Below are positions 10,970-23,886 of a stretch of DNA of 64,000 nucleotides, one piece after another; the stretch's first letter is position 1; each line of letters begins with the position of its first letter. The stretch is taken from assembly GCA_027422505.1 (NCBI GenBank), contig JAPQWV010000051.1, forward strand, positions 4,679,501-4,743,500. Reading direction: 5' to 3'. Position numbers and translations under genes: made by a program. The notes beneath the pieces are model-generated. The model did no database searches. It worked only from the letters and a program-made list of their open reading frames with translations, and was not told where the DNA came from. This stretch comes from Craterostigma plantagineum (Eukaryota > Streptophyta > Magnoliopsida > Lamiales > Linderniaceae).

Positions 10970-11570
10970 TTCTCCCCCTTTTTGATGATGACATGTAATT
11001 GATGTAGCACGGAAGCAAGTAAGCATATTCGATTATGCAAGTCCTAGCGCATATGTCTAAGTGTTCCATAATCACAAAGCAGAGCATACGATATTTCGTA
11101 ATCACATGTGATACCCATTTGCTCCCCCTGCCTATGTGCAGTTATCTCTAAGAAATGCTAAGATATATCTTTGAACTAATTTTGCTCCCCCTGTCTAAAT
11201 GCGGATATTTCCTATTATTTCTATGTTATATCTTAAGTACAAGAATTTCGAAATTACCCGTGAGTGTGCTCCCCCTGCCTAAGTGCGCATTTTCCAAGCA
11301 TGGTTCAAGTAATCATGTAATCATCGCAGCAGGCACTTAGCACTTATCAAGAAGTTTCACGCAAGTCAAATCTCACAGTTAAGCATCAGAGTATGAGATC
11401 AGCATATGATATATCCGAAGATCAGAGCAAAGAAAATGTTAAGCATAGAAGATATATCATGATAGCAGCAAAATATTATATTAGGGTTCAACGAGCCTCC
11501 CTATACATCACTTACCACTAAAACACTTAGACGCTAAACGCCTAAATTTACCTTACTACTCCCCCTTAAT
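10970..11570 (-). other. Inverted 3' noncoding region with multiple polypurine tracts
   Basis: On the minus strand a tract of type AAAAAGGGGGAGA (10971-10985) directly precedes the inverted LTR, preceded by TGTCATCATC. Further tracts reading CAGGGGGAGC occur at 11121-11130, 11184-11193 and 11268-11277, and a weaker one near 11558-11568. Sireviruses are known for repeated polypurine tracts upstream of the 3' LTR, so this stretch belongs to the element and was inverted along with the LTR. Confidence 0.8.
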
Positions 11571-13863
11571 ATGTATTTTATTCTTGAACATTTTGCGGAA
11601 TATATGGAATTGTGGTGTCCATTACCATTAAATGCTTGCTAGTTGCCAACAACTAACAAGTATAGACGAAATTGCATGACAGAGAGCCGAAAGATGACAA
11701 AATAATGTCCATGTATGTGACAAATATCAAGAATAATGATTGATGTGTTTTATTATACAATTGCAAAACCAAAGAAAATAAAAGACGATTTGGTGAAATC
11801 TGCTTTCAACTTTATTGACTGATTTTGTAACATTAGCCGAAAGTCTATAATCCGAGACAAAGCCATTCATGCTACAAAAGAATATGTATCTTGGAGAAGC
11901 ACATAGTCCAATAATTCATTTCATATTATTAGATAAAAAAAATGTTGAAGAAACGTAGTAATATGCAATTCGTTAAGATACCTAAATTTTGTGTGAACAT
12001 TTAAATAAACGAATTGCGTGTTTATTAAGAATGGTATTTCCAACATGTAAAAAAAGACCATACAAGCGATTAGATGATTGATACCTTAGGTTCAAGTTCC
12101 CAAGGCAACTCCACTTATAATTACAGTATTGTTTACTCATTTAATTGTTGTACAATGCTTTCTGGTCAATGTGATTAATTAAATAATATCGTTTTATGTA
12201 ATTATTTCCACCATTATGTTAAATCAGACAAGGCCTTTAAAGAACTAAAAGGAGCAATCCCACGTGTATGTGCCTTAAAAATCGGGGATTTATGGGCCCA
12301 CGTCAGTTATAAATAGTATAAATAAATATATCATCAAAGACTACATTGCAAATCGGACACATTATAACTAGTAATTTTTGCATACTCAAGTGCCCATGCA
12401 ATATAACATATGAATACATCGTATTAATCTTATTTTCATTAAAACATTAAAAAATCATTATATAAATTTATTTATAAGTATATTAAAAAATTTAATTTAT
12501 TAGAAATAAAAAAATAAATAGTAGTTTACTAAAATTAGAGTGGTAAAATAAGTAATTAAATAGAGGTAGCAGGTGTTTTCTTTATTTTATTATTGTTTTA
12601 CGATTTATATCAAAGCAAGCCTTATATAACAAAATGCCATTAATAGTAAGCCTTCCGGCTTAATATAATTGTATTGATAATGATTGTCAAAATTCAAATG
12701 TTCTTGAGAAGTATAGTGTCCTAAACAATATATATACACTCTTTTATTAAGCCCAAAGGCTAGATATAAAGGGTCAGTTTGTCGGTCAATTTAGAGTAAT
12801 TAAAAAATTTTATGATGGAAAGAAAATTACCCACTACATAACATTTCATATTCTCATTACCCCTCTATTTTTATCTATATATTATCTTACAATTATTTTA
12901 ATACATTTATGTATTATATAGCACATTTAAGTGTGCAGAATTAATAACTTTTGGCTACATCAACTCTAATCTTAAATTTGCTTATTCTTATAGTTTTTCA
13001 GAAAAAGAAAGTTAGTGATCCACACGGCGTCACATATCATTTTAAATCAAATATGATCCTTTTATATAAACGATATTGTGTAAGTTAATCCAACTCACAC
13101 ACTGTAATAACAATCATAGAACCTAAGCAAATTCGAGCACAGGGACAACTTAAACCTAAGAAATATTCCCCAAATGAATCAAATTGGTAGTAAAAGGATA
13201 TATGAAATGACCAGTCCACACTAACATTAATAATATTCCCCACAGCTGTGTCCCAATTATCGGAGCACAACCACTTACCTAAGCTGAACAAATTGAGGAA
13301 ATCAATGCAATTACACATGTAATATGACTCTCTCTGCCTGCAAAAATCCATTAATTGCCACACTTTAAAACACAAAATCATCTAATTCCCAATATACATC
13401 TATTAAATTTAGTTTATGCAGTGAATATAGTGATATGCATAAACTACACGTCATTGCAGAAACCACGGAACACAGAATCCCGAGAAAGAAAGAAAGAAAA
13501 AACAATGGATTTGTAGTACTAATGATACCTCACTATCAATTTCTTTAATAATTCCCACGCATCTTATTTTGTAACTTTCCGACGTATCTAAACAATATAA
13601 TATGACCAAAAACAATATCCTATTCAACCCGCATTAAATTCTCTTATTTCTTTTTCAATTCTTCGTATTTCTTTCCCACCTTCTCTAAAATTAAAAACCC
13701 TCCCTCGTTAATCGATTCCAAAGAAAAAACAAAGCTCCTCGAGCGAGCCAAAAACTCCACGAAACTCCATAACAGTGTCTCTTTCTTTTTTGCTTCTGTG
13801 TGTTTTCTGTGTGTATATGTGTGTAGTGTTTTCGTGAATTCGAGGCCGAAAAAAGGAAAAACA
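11571..13863. other. Gene-free region upstream of the receptor kinase
   Basis: AT-rich sequence with no convincing gene. The missing LTR end of the Sirevirus was searched for here by eye and not found. A CACGTG G-box sits near 12262. The last 200-300 bases are pyrimidine-rich and likely include the promoter and 5' UTR of the receptor kinase. Confidence 0.5.
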
Positions 13864-16800
13864 ATGCCAATGTCGAGGCGATTCTTGAACTTAGCCACCA
13901 AAGATTTCTATTGCTGCTCTCTGACGATGATCTTCTTCTTGTTATTACAACCTCAAAATTCCGTCGTCGTCGTCGTCCATGCTTATAATTCGAGCAACGT
14001 TGAAGTCCTCGTACTATACTCATGGCTTCAAACGTCTCCTTCTTCTTCTTCTTCGAACATCTCTGCACTATCTAACTGGAAATCGAGCGATGCAAATCCA
14101 TGTTCATGGTCGTTCATCAAGTGCAATCCAGACAACCTCGTTAAGGAAATTAATACGCTTTCTACCCCTCTAAACCTACCATTTCCTTCGAACCTTTCAG
14201 CCTTGACCTCCCTAGAAACCCTAATAATATCAGGTTCTAATCTCACCGGCGAAATCCCACCTGAGATCGGCGACGTTTCATCCCTTACAGCCATCGACCT
14301 AAGCTCAAACAGCCTCGTCGGCGAAATTCCGACGACGGTAGGCAACCTCAAGAACCTCGAAGTACTATCCCTATACTCAAATCAGCTCACGGGGAAAATC
14401 CCAGGCGAGCTTGGAAGCTGTAATAGCCTGAAAACCCTACTACTGTTCGACAATAGGCTTAGCGGCGCCATACCTAAAGAGCTCGGAAATCTTCCGTTAT
14501 TACAGAGCTTCAGAGCTGGCGGTAATGAGGACATCAATGGCGAAATCCCAGACGAAATCTCAAACTGCGAAAGCTTACAAGTCTTGGGCTTGGCAGAGAC
14601 GAAGATCTCGGGCAACATCCCTCCTTCCCTGGGAAGATTAAAGGATCTCCAAGTTCTTTCCCTTTACACTACGATGCTCTCCGGCGAAATCCCAGCCGAG
14701 ATCGGAAACTGTACGGAGCTCGTAGACTTGTACCTGTACGAGAATAGCCTCTCCGGCCAGCTTCCACGTCAGCTGGGAAACCTTAAGAAGCTCGAGAAGC
14801 TGCTTCTATGGCAGAACAACTTCGTGGGCCCCATCCCTACAGAGATCGGCGACTGTCTGAACCTTAAAGTCATCGACGTCTCCATGAACGCACTGACTGG
14901 GACCATCCCCGACTCATTTGCGAACCTTACGAGCCTCGAAGAGCTCATGCTAAGCAGCAACAATGTCTCCGGTTCGATCCCTGCGGTTCTATCCAATGCG
15001 ACCGCCTTGGTTCAGCTACAGCTCGACGGAAATCGACTCGCCGGCCCAATTCCGGCCGAGCTGGGGTTCTTATCTCAGCTGCAAATCTTCTTCGCCTGGG
15101 ACAACAAGTTAGAAGGAAGCATTCCTCAGAGCTTACGAGGTTGTAAGAGCCTCCAAGCTTTGGACCTATCAAGAAACGCCTTAACTGGCGTTTTGCCTCC
15201 TGGGATTTTTCAGATCAAGAATTTAACGAAGCTTCTGCTGATCGACAACGATATCTCCGGCGAAATTCCTTCTGAAATAGGCGAATGTTCGTCCCTTTTG
15301 AGGCTGAGGCTTTCTGGGAATAAGATCGGCGGCGGAATACCTAGAGAAATCGGCCTTCTGACAAACCTAAGATTCCTCGATCTTTCTTACAATCACATAA
15401 GTGGATCAGTTCCCGAAGAAATCAGCAGCTGCAAAGAGCTTCAATTGCTAAGCTTGTCTGGGAATTCTTTGGCCGGAGATTTACCCAATTCTTTGTCCTA
15501 CCTCAGCAAGCTCGAAGTGTTAGACCTCTCTACGAATCAGCTGACCGGCTCAATCCCGGGCAGCTTCGGGGAACTCTTATCCCTAAACAGGCTTTTGCTC
15601 GGGGCAAATTCTCTTTCCGGGCAGATCCCGACAACCCTTGGGCGGTGTTCGAGGCTTCAATTGCTCGATTTGAGCCACAATCGCATCGACGGTGGAATTC
15701 CCGGGCAGCTTTTCGAAATCGAAGCCCTAGAGATCGCCCTGAACTTGAGCTGGAATCAGCTGACCGGCGAAATCCCGCCCGAGATCGTTGCCCTAGACAA
15801 GCTCTCCGTGCTCGACCTATCCCACAATAGGCTCGAAGGGGGTCTTACGCCCCTCTCGAGCCTCGTAAACTTAGTCTCGTTGAACGTCTCTTACAACAAC
15901 TTCTCGGGATTTCTCCCCGACAATAAGCTCTTCAGACAGATGTCGGCCGCCGAGCTCGAGGGAAACGAGCGACTGTGCGGTAATAACGCCCGGGATTCGT
16001 GCTTTTTGGAGGCGGAAAACGGCGCTGCTTCCCGTCGAGCGAGGAAATCGTGGAGGCTAAAGACGGCGATCGTACTGTTGGCTGTTGCGGCGGTGGCGTT
16101 GGGATTTCTCGGGATTTTGGCGGTTTTGAGGGTCGGGAAAACGAGGGAGTGCGACGGGGATTCGGAGATGGAGAAGGAGTTGTTTTCTTGGACGATTACT
16201 CCCTTCCAAAAGCTCAACTTTTCGGTCGACCAGGTGCTCAGTTGCCTGGTGGAGTCGAACGCGATAGGCAAGGGTTGCTCGGGGACGGTCTACAGGGCGG
16301 AGCTCGAAAACGGTGAAGTTATCGCGGTGAAGAAGCTATCTCCGACGCTCGGTGGTAACGAGAATAACGTATGTCGGGAAAATAAAATTGACCGTTTTGC
16401 CCCTGCGGGTGGAGTTAGGGATTCATTTTCGGCGGAGCTAAGGACGCTCGGGTCGGTGAGGCACAAGAACATAGTTAGGTTCCTGGGGTGTTGTTGGAGT
16501 AAGAATACGAGGTTGTTGATGTACGACTACGTCCCCAACGGTAGCCTCGGGAGCCTCCTGCATGAGAAGAAGGCCGGGGGCGGGAATTTCTTGTTGGATT
16601 GGGACGTTAGGTACCGAATCGTGTTGGGCTCGGCTCAAGGGTTGGCCTACCTGCACCACGACTGCGTGCCGCCGATCGTTCACAGGGACGTCAAGGCGAA
16701 CAATATCTTGATAGGGCTCGATTTCGAGCCATACATTGCGGATTTCGGGCTCGCCAAGCTCGTCGGGGAGGGAGACTTCACGCGCTCCTCGAATACTTTC

Positions 16801-17739
16801 GCGGGATCTTACGGATACATCGCGCCCGGTTAGTTTTTTGAGTTACTTTTCTGAGATAGTTTACTAATAAAAATAGGGAAATTACATACACAATTCAGCA
16901 TAATTTTTTTTGAAATTGGGTTTATATCATTCGTAGGTAAGGCAAAAACCCTGGGCCTTGTTCGGTTTGTTGGTTTAGCTTTTTTAAAAGTGGGTTTAGC
17001 ACCTGCTCAATTGTTTGTTTCACGTATTTAAATAAACCATAACTTTATTATTATACTTTAAATACGTGCGTACGAGTTTAAATAAACACACCTCCTCACA
17101 TGTGTTTATCTAAATCCAATAACTAAACACACACTTATTTTATTCCCATTAATTAGTTTCATATAAATATTACTAGTTTGAGCCCTTCTAGATATTAAGT
17201 GACCAACCAAACAAGCACAATGTTTTACGTACGTAACTTTGTGTACAGAGTACGGATACATGATGAAGATAACCGAGAAGAGCGACGTGTACAGCTATGG
17301 CGTGGTGATGCTCGAAGTCCTGACGGGCCGACGGCCGATGGACCCGACCGTACCCGATGGGCTACACATCGTGGATTGGGTCGTGAGCCGAAAGAGTGGT
17401 CGACCCGCGTCCGAAATTTTGGACCCGAGCCTACGGTTGAGGCCGAGCGAGGAGGTTCAAGAAATGGCGCAAACTTTGGGAGTTGCGATGCTCTGCGTGC
17501 AACAAAATCCCAAAGACCGGCCGACCATGAAAGACGTCGCGGCGATGCTTAGGGAGATTAGGCAGGAGAGGGACGAGGGAATTTGCGGGGGTTCGAAAGT
17601 CGACGCGATGAGGAAAGGCGGTAATAAGATTGAGGGAAGAAATGGAGGGACGTCTTCGTCGGCGGGCGCTTTGAAGACGTTTTATGCGAAGAGCGGGGAA
17701 TCGAGCTTTTCGGCTTCTTCGTTGCTGAATTCGAATTGA
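13864..17739 (+). CDS. RGI-like: LRR receptor-like serine/threonine kinase, RGI/RCH1 clade (subfamily XI)
   Basis: Two exons, 13864-16828 and 17249-17739, joined by a GT-AG intron inside the APE codon (1152 codons including stop). Residues 1-40 are a signal peptide. An N-terminal LRR cap and over twenty LRRs of the GxIPxxLGxLxxL type follow, with paired-Cys end caps. The membrane segment is at about 732-756. The kinase has GKGCSGTVY (about 801), IAVKK, HRDVKANN (about 940) and DFGLAK (960), so it is an RD-type active kinase. The C-terminal tail is Ser-rich. The stretch TPFQKLNFSVDQVL before the kinase and VRFLGCCWSKNTRLLMYDY are characteristic of RCH1/RGI receptors, which in Arabidopsis perceive RGF/GLV peptides in the root meristem. 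A GTG-initiated extension to 13798 is open but lacks support; the ATG at 13864 gives the proper signal peptide. Confidence 0.95.
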
Positions 17740-18608
17740 TGGGATAGTTAGGTTTTATTTTATACTTTTTTCTTAGTGAATAAAGATTTGTGGATGTGTG
17801 TTTGGAAGTTTTCGTCTCTTCGTGTAAGAGTGCTCTTTTCGAAGAGGATAAAGAGCTCTTTGATATCAGATGTCTAATGGAATTTTCAGTTCTTTTTCTC
17901 TGAATGTTATTTGTTTTGAGCATTGGTTTTCCTGTAGTTTCTCTTTTTTTTCTTTTGAATATTACCAAATAGTGCTGTAATTTTATTTGCTTTCGTTTGA
18001 AGGAAGAAAAAATCATTAGAAGTGCTTCCAACAAAGATAACTTAATACATGTCGTTCGTTTAACAAATGCATCTCACTTGTAGGGATTGTTTAACATAAT
18101 CCGAGGCATGTAAATGAATTCGAACACATAGGTAAATCGTAGAATGAGACCGTTAACGATATGCAATTCAAAAGATTATCTGTGCATATCAATGTTTTGC
18201 TCTGTCATAGAGTCTTGATCGCATATATCAGTTTCTTAGTCCCAAAAAGACACAAAGAAGTTCATCAAAATCAGCAGAAAACCATGTCCGAAAAAGGCAA
18301 TTGATTCAAACCTCTGGAAACCTGAAAGAAAAATAAAAACCTGGTGTTCCAATTCAGAAAGAAACAGAGATCGAAGTGAATAAAAAAAAAATTAGCAGAT
18401 TTTTTCACACAGTATTAAGACGACTACACGAGTTAAACCGTTCGCGATAGCAATATTTGTACAAGCTCTCTTTCACTCATTCGTTCTTCCTCACATTTAC
18501 GAGAAAACAGAGATTACGAAGGAATTTTAACAACTTAAAACAATCTACAAGATACATTTGAAGGGGTACTAAAACGAGAAAGGAAAGGTGAGAATTCAAG
18601 AGCTGATT
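17740..18608. other. Gene-free region after the receptor kinase
   Basis: It probably contains the kinase 3' UTR (T-rich, AATAAAG near 17779). No other gene seen. Its right end is the insertion site of the following copia element. Confidence 0.5.
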
Positions 18609-18613
18609 GGACC

Positions 18614-18792
18614 TGTGAAGATGAATAAGAGATAGAATGTATTCTCCTTAATGATTACATTATCCCTCGTAACATATATATATACACCATTATCTACACT
18701 TGTCCAAAAAATAATAAATACACCATAAATGATAATTGCATAATGATAGGCAAAACATAATTCCACTGATGGTGGCTTAATTGATGCTATTA
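18614..18792 (-). repeat. 3' LTR of the short-LTR copia element
   Basis: It matches 22887-23061 with a few differences (an extra TGT in ATAGAATGTATTC and one extra TA unit in the TATATA run), showing modest age. On the minus strand it starts TAATAGCATC and ends CTTCACA. Confidence 0.93.
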
Positions 18793-18798
18793 GCCCCC

Positions 18799-21700
18799 TC
18801 AAGCAAGACGTGGGAGGAGGTCCAACTCGTAGCTTGCCACGGAAAAATTCAAAAAGCGGACGATAGAGAGCTTTGTGAAGATATCTGCAATCTGTAAGTC
18901 CGAGGATACGTACTGCGTGTCGAGGCGCTTATTTGAAACGAGTTCACGAACAAAATGAGAATCAATATCAATGTGTTTGGCTCGCTTGTGTGAGCTTGGG
19001 TTTTGACTTAGAAAGAGCGCACTATTGTTGTCCGAATATAAAATCGGCCGACACGGAGGTTTGATGTGAAGCTCATGAAGAAGCTGAAGCACACAAACAA
19101 TCTCTGAGGCCGCATTAGCAAGAGCACGATATTCGGATTCACAACTCGAACGAGAAACTGTTGGTTGTTTCTTCGCACTCCAAGAGACCAAATTTCCACC
19201 AAGAAAAATAGAATATCCGTAAGTTGACCGCCTTGTTTCCACACAACGTGCCCAGTCAGCATCAGATTATGCAATGATAGTTGGGGAAGAGCCACGACTA
19301 AATGATAAACCAAAGGCTGGTGTACCCTTTACGTAGCGAAGAATTCGCTTTACTGCCTGAAAATGTTCAATAGTTGGATTTTGTAAGTGCTGACTGAGAT
19401 ATTGAAGGGCTCCAACCAACGATCGATATAAAGTGGGATCATTAAACGGCTTTCCATTAGTAGAAAGCTGACACCCTGGCGGTAATGGAGTAGAAACAGG
19501 TTTTGCGTCTTCTAAAGATGCGCGTTGAAGTATGTCACGAGCATATTTCGCCTGATTAAGAAAAATACCCGATGACGTATAACAAACCTCAAGACCCAAG
19601 AATAATTTAGTCTCCCCAAGTCTTTAATGGCGAACTCCTTACAAAGACGGGTAATGAAGGAGCGCAAAATGTCTGTCGAATTTCAAGTCAGGATAAAATC
19701 ATCAACATATACTAAAAGATATATAATTGACGAGCCACGGATATAGATAAATAGCGAGGAATCAGTACGGCTGCAGAGAAAACCAATACTTAAGAGAAAG
19801 TCACTGAGTCGTTGAAACCATGCACGAGGAGCCTGCTTGAGACCATACAACGCCTTTTTAAGGCGACAAACATGATTCGGGTACTGAGCATCTATAAATC
19901 CAGGTGGCTGCTCCATAAATACAGGCTTAGATAAACAACCATTCAGAAAGGCATTTTTTACGTCTAACTGATGAAGATGCCAGTTATTTAGAACAGCAAT
20001 AGAAAGTACAACACGAACCGTAGAAGCTCGAATCACAGGACTAAAGGTATGTGAGTAATCGAAGCCTGGCAGTTGTGTGAAACCTTGAGCGACAAGACGA
20101 GCTTTATGACGGTCAATCGATCCATCTGCTAAAAACTTGGTACGAAAAATCCACTTAGATCCCACAATATTCGTATTTGGAGGGCGTGGAACGAGATCCC
20201 AAGTTTGATTATAATGCAAAGCCGAAAGTTCATCGTTCATAGCTGCTACCCATTCTGGTATCAGCTAACCGTAACGAGAGCATTGAACAAACTAGTATCA
20301 GCATAGTAAGTCAAATGCCTCGGTTTGAAAATACCTGACACCCAGGTTTGCATCGGATGAGTAGAAGTGATGGGTTGTGGCTCGACAAGCGGTTGCACTT
20401 GGGTAGTTGGAGCGGGTTGTGTCGGGGAGCCTTGTTCAGCGACATGTTCAACGACATGCTCGGTTGTGTTATGCTGAGGGATGTTCACCTCCGGTGGAAT
20501 AGAAGGCGCTGAAATTGGCCCATCATCGCACATAGTGCAAGGTTCATGTGGAGATTTGACGACTAAAGTATCTGGTGAACTCGAGGGCTTAAACGATAAT
20601 CCAGCTGCTTTTGTTGGTTCGAAAAACTCCAGAATAGGTAGAGAATGGGCAGCAGACCTGTCATGAGAGTTAGCAAAAGGAAAAGTAGATTCCATGAATT
20701 TTGCATGACGAGAAATATAGATGCGGGAAGAAAGAGGATCATAGCAACGAAACCCTTTATGCGAGCTGCTGTAACCCATAAAGATGCAAGCCTTGCTTCG
20801 TGGCTCAAATTTGTTTGTAGAATAGTCTCGAAGACATGGATATACCCGACAACCAAAGGGGTGAAAGTTCCCAAAGTTCGGAGCAGTAGAGTATAACAAC
20901 TCAAATGGTGACTTTTGGTCTAGTACTTTGGAGGGTATACGGTTTATAACAAACACAGCACTGCTGAATGCCTCGTCCCAAAACTTCATAGGACTGTGAG
21001 AATGAAAGAGCATCGCAAGTTTTGTTTCAGTGACATGCCTATGTTTTCGTTCTGCCCGCCCATTTTGAGCTGGTGTGTATGGACAAGAGAGAACGTGACG
21101 AATGCCCGAATCACTAAAGAACCTCTGCACTTTGTTATTGGTGAATTCCATTCCACCATCACTGTGAAAAGTCTTGATACGACAAGCAAACTGATTTTCA
21201 GCAAAAGTAGAAAATTGAAGCAACACATCGTAAAAGTCTGGTTTTTGCCTCAGCGGATAAAACCACGTAAATCGAGAGAAGTCATCCACAAAAATAACAT
21301 AATATCGAAATCCAGAATCAGAAGTTACGGGTGCAGGACCCCATAAGTCACAATGAATAATATCCAAAACAGATGATGCTCGTTTATCATCTAAGATGAA
21401 CGGTAATTTTTTACTCTTAGCTTTCTCACATGAGTCACAAAGATCTGGTTTGGGTAACAAAGCAGTAACAGATATGCTCCCAACTTTATTTAAATAGGAA
21501 ATTACGTCAAAAGAGACATAGACGAGAGTGCCACAATTCAAACGACGCCTTAGGAGTACGGGTTGCCACCAAAGCCGAAGGAGGATGAGAAATATCCATC
21601 TTGTAAAGTCCATGACTACGCCTGCCTTGTGCTATTATGTCCCGAGTTATCCGATGCTGAATCGCAAAATGATCATTAGTAAAGATGACATCCATGGGTA

Positions 21701-22835
21701 AATCACCTGTTAACTTGCTGACAGATAACAAATTCTTTGTGAGTCCAGGAACAACCAATACATTGGATAACTTAATATAGGGATTCAAGCTGCAACATCC
21801 AATATGAGATATAGGCAATAAAGCGCCATTACCAACTACAACCGAATCCAAACCTGTGTATGGCAAAGATGAATCCAGGTGGGATGTATTTGAAGTCATA
21901 TGGGATGATACACCTGTATCCAAGTACCAATCAGAGGTTGAAGGATCCGAAATGTGGCATGACGCAGAAAATGCTTCTGCTAGATTTGCCGACTGAACAG
22001 CAACATTGCGATTGAACCTATCAGGGCAAGCAGATGCATAATGGCCATTAGTTCGACAAATTTGACAATGAGGCTGACGTCTTTGACCATTGTTATGTCG
22101 TCCATTCTTTCCACGATTAGAAGGATGACCAGTTGAGGGCGGGCGAGAATTATGAGGTAATGGTGGCATGGTCGCAGTGAAAGCAGCCTGAGTTGGGATG
22201 GACGGTTCCATAGCCTGTTGAAATATTTCCCAAGCCTCAGCAGTGTTTTGCAGATCCGCAAATGAGGGTAGGGGCGACATGGCCATTTGTGTGGCTGAAA
22301 AACTAGAGAAGCTCGAACTGAGACCTTTCAAGAACAGGTGAATTTTGTCTGTATCATCAACATGACACCCAATTGCAGACAACTGATCACAAATGAGCTT
22401 AAACGCACGACCGAATTCTGCCACGGATCCATCGCCTTTCTTGATCCCTTGAAGTTGACCTTTGAGACGAAACTCTCGAGCCTTGGATTGATGGCTAAAG
22501 TGATTCTCCAAAGCGAGCCAAGCGGATCTAGCAGAGGTACATCCGACTACAATGGACATGGCTTCTTCTGTCAATGAAGAGAAGATAAGACTTATAAGTC
22601 TGCTATCATCAACACGCCATGCTTGAAAAACTGGATTTGGAGATTTCTTTCCAGCGACTTCGATCTCGGAGGGTGGTGGTGGATGAGAGCCATCAATAAA
22701 ACCGAGAAAACCTTGGCCAATAAGAAGAGGGTAGATTTGGCTTCGCCATAACAGATAATTTGTTGATGATAGCTTAATAGTAAGCATATGAATTAAGGTT
22801 GCATAGGGCAACGGATCTGATGAAGAAGAAGACAT
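18799..22835 (-). pseudogene. Short-LTR copia gag-pol, several frameshifts and stops
   Basis: Reading minus from ATG at 22835: gag with WRSQIYPLLIGQGFLGFIDG, a zinc knuckle (CQICRTNGHYASAC), protease WYLDTGVSSHMT, then GAG-pre-integrase up to a frameshift near 21507-21540. The integrase core (21613-20261) has FHSDGGMEF and PAQNGRAERKHR. Reverse transcriptase (20240-19683) ends at a TGA just after LVYVDDFIL; another frameshift follows near 19600. RNase H continues at 19599-19267 and 19242-18799, divided by a TAA in the SDADWA box. At least four lesions make this copy inactive. Confidence 0.93.
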
Positions 22836-22873
22836 AAATGTGGAGATATTAGAGAGAAGGGTTTCTTGCCAAA

Positions 22874-22886
22874 GGCTCTGATACCA
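22874..22886 (-). other. Primer-binding site of the short-LTR copia element
   Basis: On the minus strand TGGTATCAGAGCC directly follows the LTR end TTCACA, the usual initiator-Met tRNA site. Confidence 0.9.
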
Positions 22887-23061
22887 TGTGAAGATGAATA
22901 AGAGATAGAATATTCTCCTTAATGATTACATTATCCCTCGTAACATATATATACACCATTATCTACACTTATCCAAAAAATAATAAATACACCATAAATG
23001 ATAATTGCATAATGATAGGCAAAACATAATTCCACTGATGGTGGCTTAATTGATGCTATTA
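22887..23061 (-). repeat. 5' LTR of the short-LTR copia element
   Basis: Direct repeat of 18614-18792. The host sequence resumes after GGACC at 23066. Confidence 0.93.
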
Positions 23062-23066
23062 GGACC

Positions 23067-23886
23067 CATTACGATAATTGGAGAAGTTAAAAAAAAAGTT
23101 TAGCATGTGGATATAGAAAATTCATGCGAACAAGACGACCAAGAACGGGCTAACTGATTGTCTAGAAGATCGAAACATACTTTCTAGAATTCAATCGGCA
23201 ACATTTCAAAGTATAGGGGCTTTAGTGAAGTATTCAGAAGATGAAAACTAAACTGCAATTACCATCTTTAAATCTGCCGAATGGAGGTGAGATACTTTAC
23301 TCAGATATGAACCTCCTTTAACTTGTGCCCTTGTGTTGAGCTTATTTTGTATCTTTATTCGACCTTTAGTCTATACCCTATTTGTTGCGCCCTTTCAATT
23401 CAAATTTTTGAACTTCATCGAATCTCTTGCAAAGGCAGTGCATCGTGAGAACAGATCCAGGCTTATTGTGCAACCCTATGCATATATTCACGTCGACTTT
23501 CTACCGATCGATTGTTCCATGCATTCCATCTTGGAATTGGAATTCTCAAATAGAGTGAGAACTGTGTGGAGTTGAGATCACTAAAATGCAAGTGGAAACT
23601 GTAATGAATAGAAGATCAAGATTTTTAAGACCTCATGTCCCATTGTAATAAATAGGTAAAGATCAGAACCAAACCACATAAACTCCGCGTTTTCTTATGC
23701 GGTTTTCTTAAGTCGACTTCAAACCCAATTGCATGTGATTCATACGTCTGAAACCGACTTGAGCCTCGAAAGGGCATTGCCAGCACCAAAGCACACCCTT
23801 CTAATGTGTTTTTCTTCGTGATATTGCAGAGATCCAATGGGAGAAAGCTCACATTAGAAATGATTCTTGAATTTATCGTTCAAAAC
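23067..23886. other. Gene-free region
   Basis: No gene recognised. An 80-base stretch at 23752-23832, ending GATATTGCAGAGAT, recurs with about three-quarters identity at 24409-24486, on the other side of the MITE. The last eight bases TTCAAAAC are the MITE target duplication. Confidence 0.45.

Larger units (their letters stand above)
1259..11570 (+). mobile_element. Ty1/copia Sirevirus-type retrotransposon with inverted 3' end
   Basis: The element has a 1.7-kb 5' LTR, a tRNA-iMet-type primer site, gag-pol, an extra ORF after pol, then a second LTR that lies in the opposite orientation. To the right of that inverted LTR are polypurine tracts that also point the wrong way. Flipping 9270-about 11570 would restore the canonical order LTR, PBS, gag, pol, extra ORF, polypurine tracts, LTR. 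Sirevirus membership rests on the extra ORF, the several polypurine tracts and the LTR start TGTTGACC after a tract of type AAAAAGGGGGAGA. The right-hand boundary is uncertain because the last 27 or so bases of the 3' LTR and the matching target-site duplication were not found. Confidence 0.85.
18614..23061 (-). mobile_element. Decayed Ty1/copia element with short LTRs, TSD GGACC
   Basis: Two direct LTRs of 179 and 175 bp enclose a minus-strand gag-pol. The exact 5-bp duplication GGACC (18609-18613 and 23062-23066) proves the ends. The small LTRs and gag type suggest the Ale/Retrofit group. With this TSD, the LTR ends on the element's own strand are TA...CA rather than TG...CA. A polypurine tract of type TTGAGGGGG directly precedes the 3' LTR. 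Confidence 0.94.

Noticed and set aside
11155..11340. 61-codon plus-strand ORF
   Set aside because: Lies in the inverted polypurine-tract region of the Sirevirus; noncoding there.
9242..11570. An independent minus-strand retrotransposon to the right of the Sirevirus
   Set aside because: No gag-pol or second LTR follows to the right of 11570, and the plus-strand element lacks just these parts, so an inversion is simpler. Not fully excluded.
13085..13381. 98-codon minus-strand ORF
   Set aside because: No recognisable domain, no splice context, AT-rich intergenic sequence; probably chance.
13798..13863. GTG-started extension of the receptor kinase
   Set aside because: The ATG at 13864 gives a normal signal peptide; the extension is a Cys/Val-rich translation of leader sequence.
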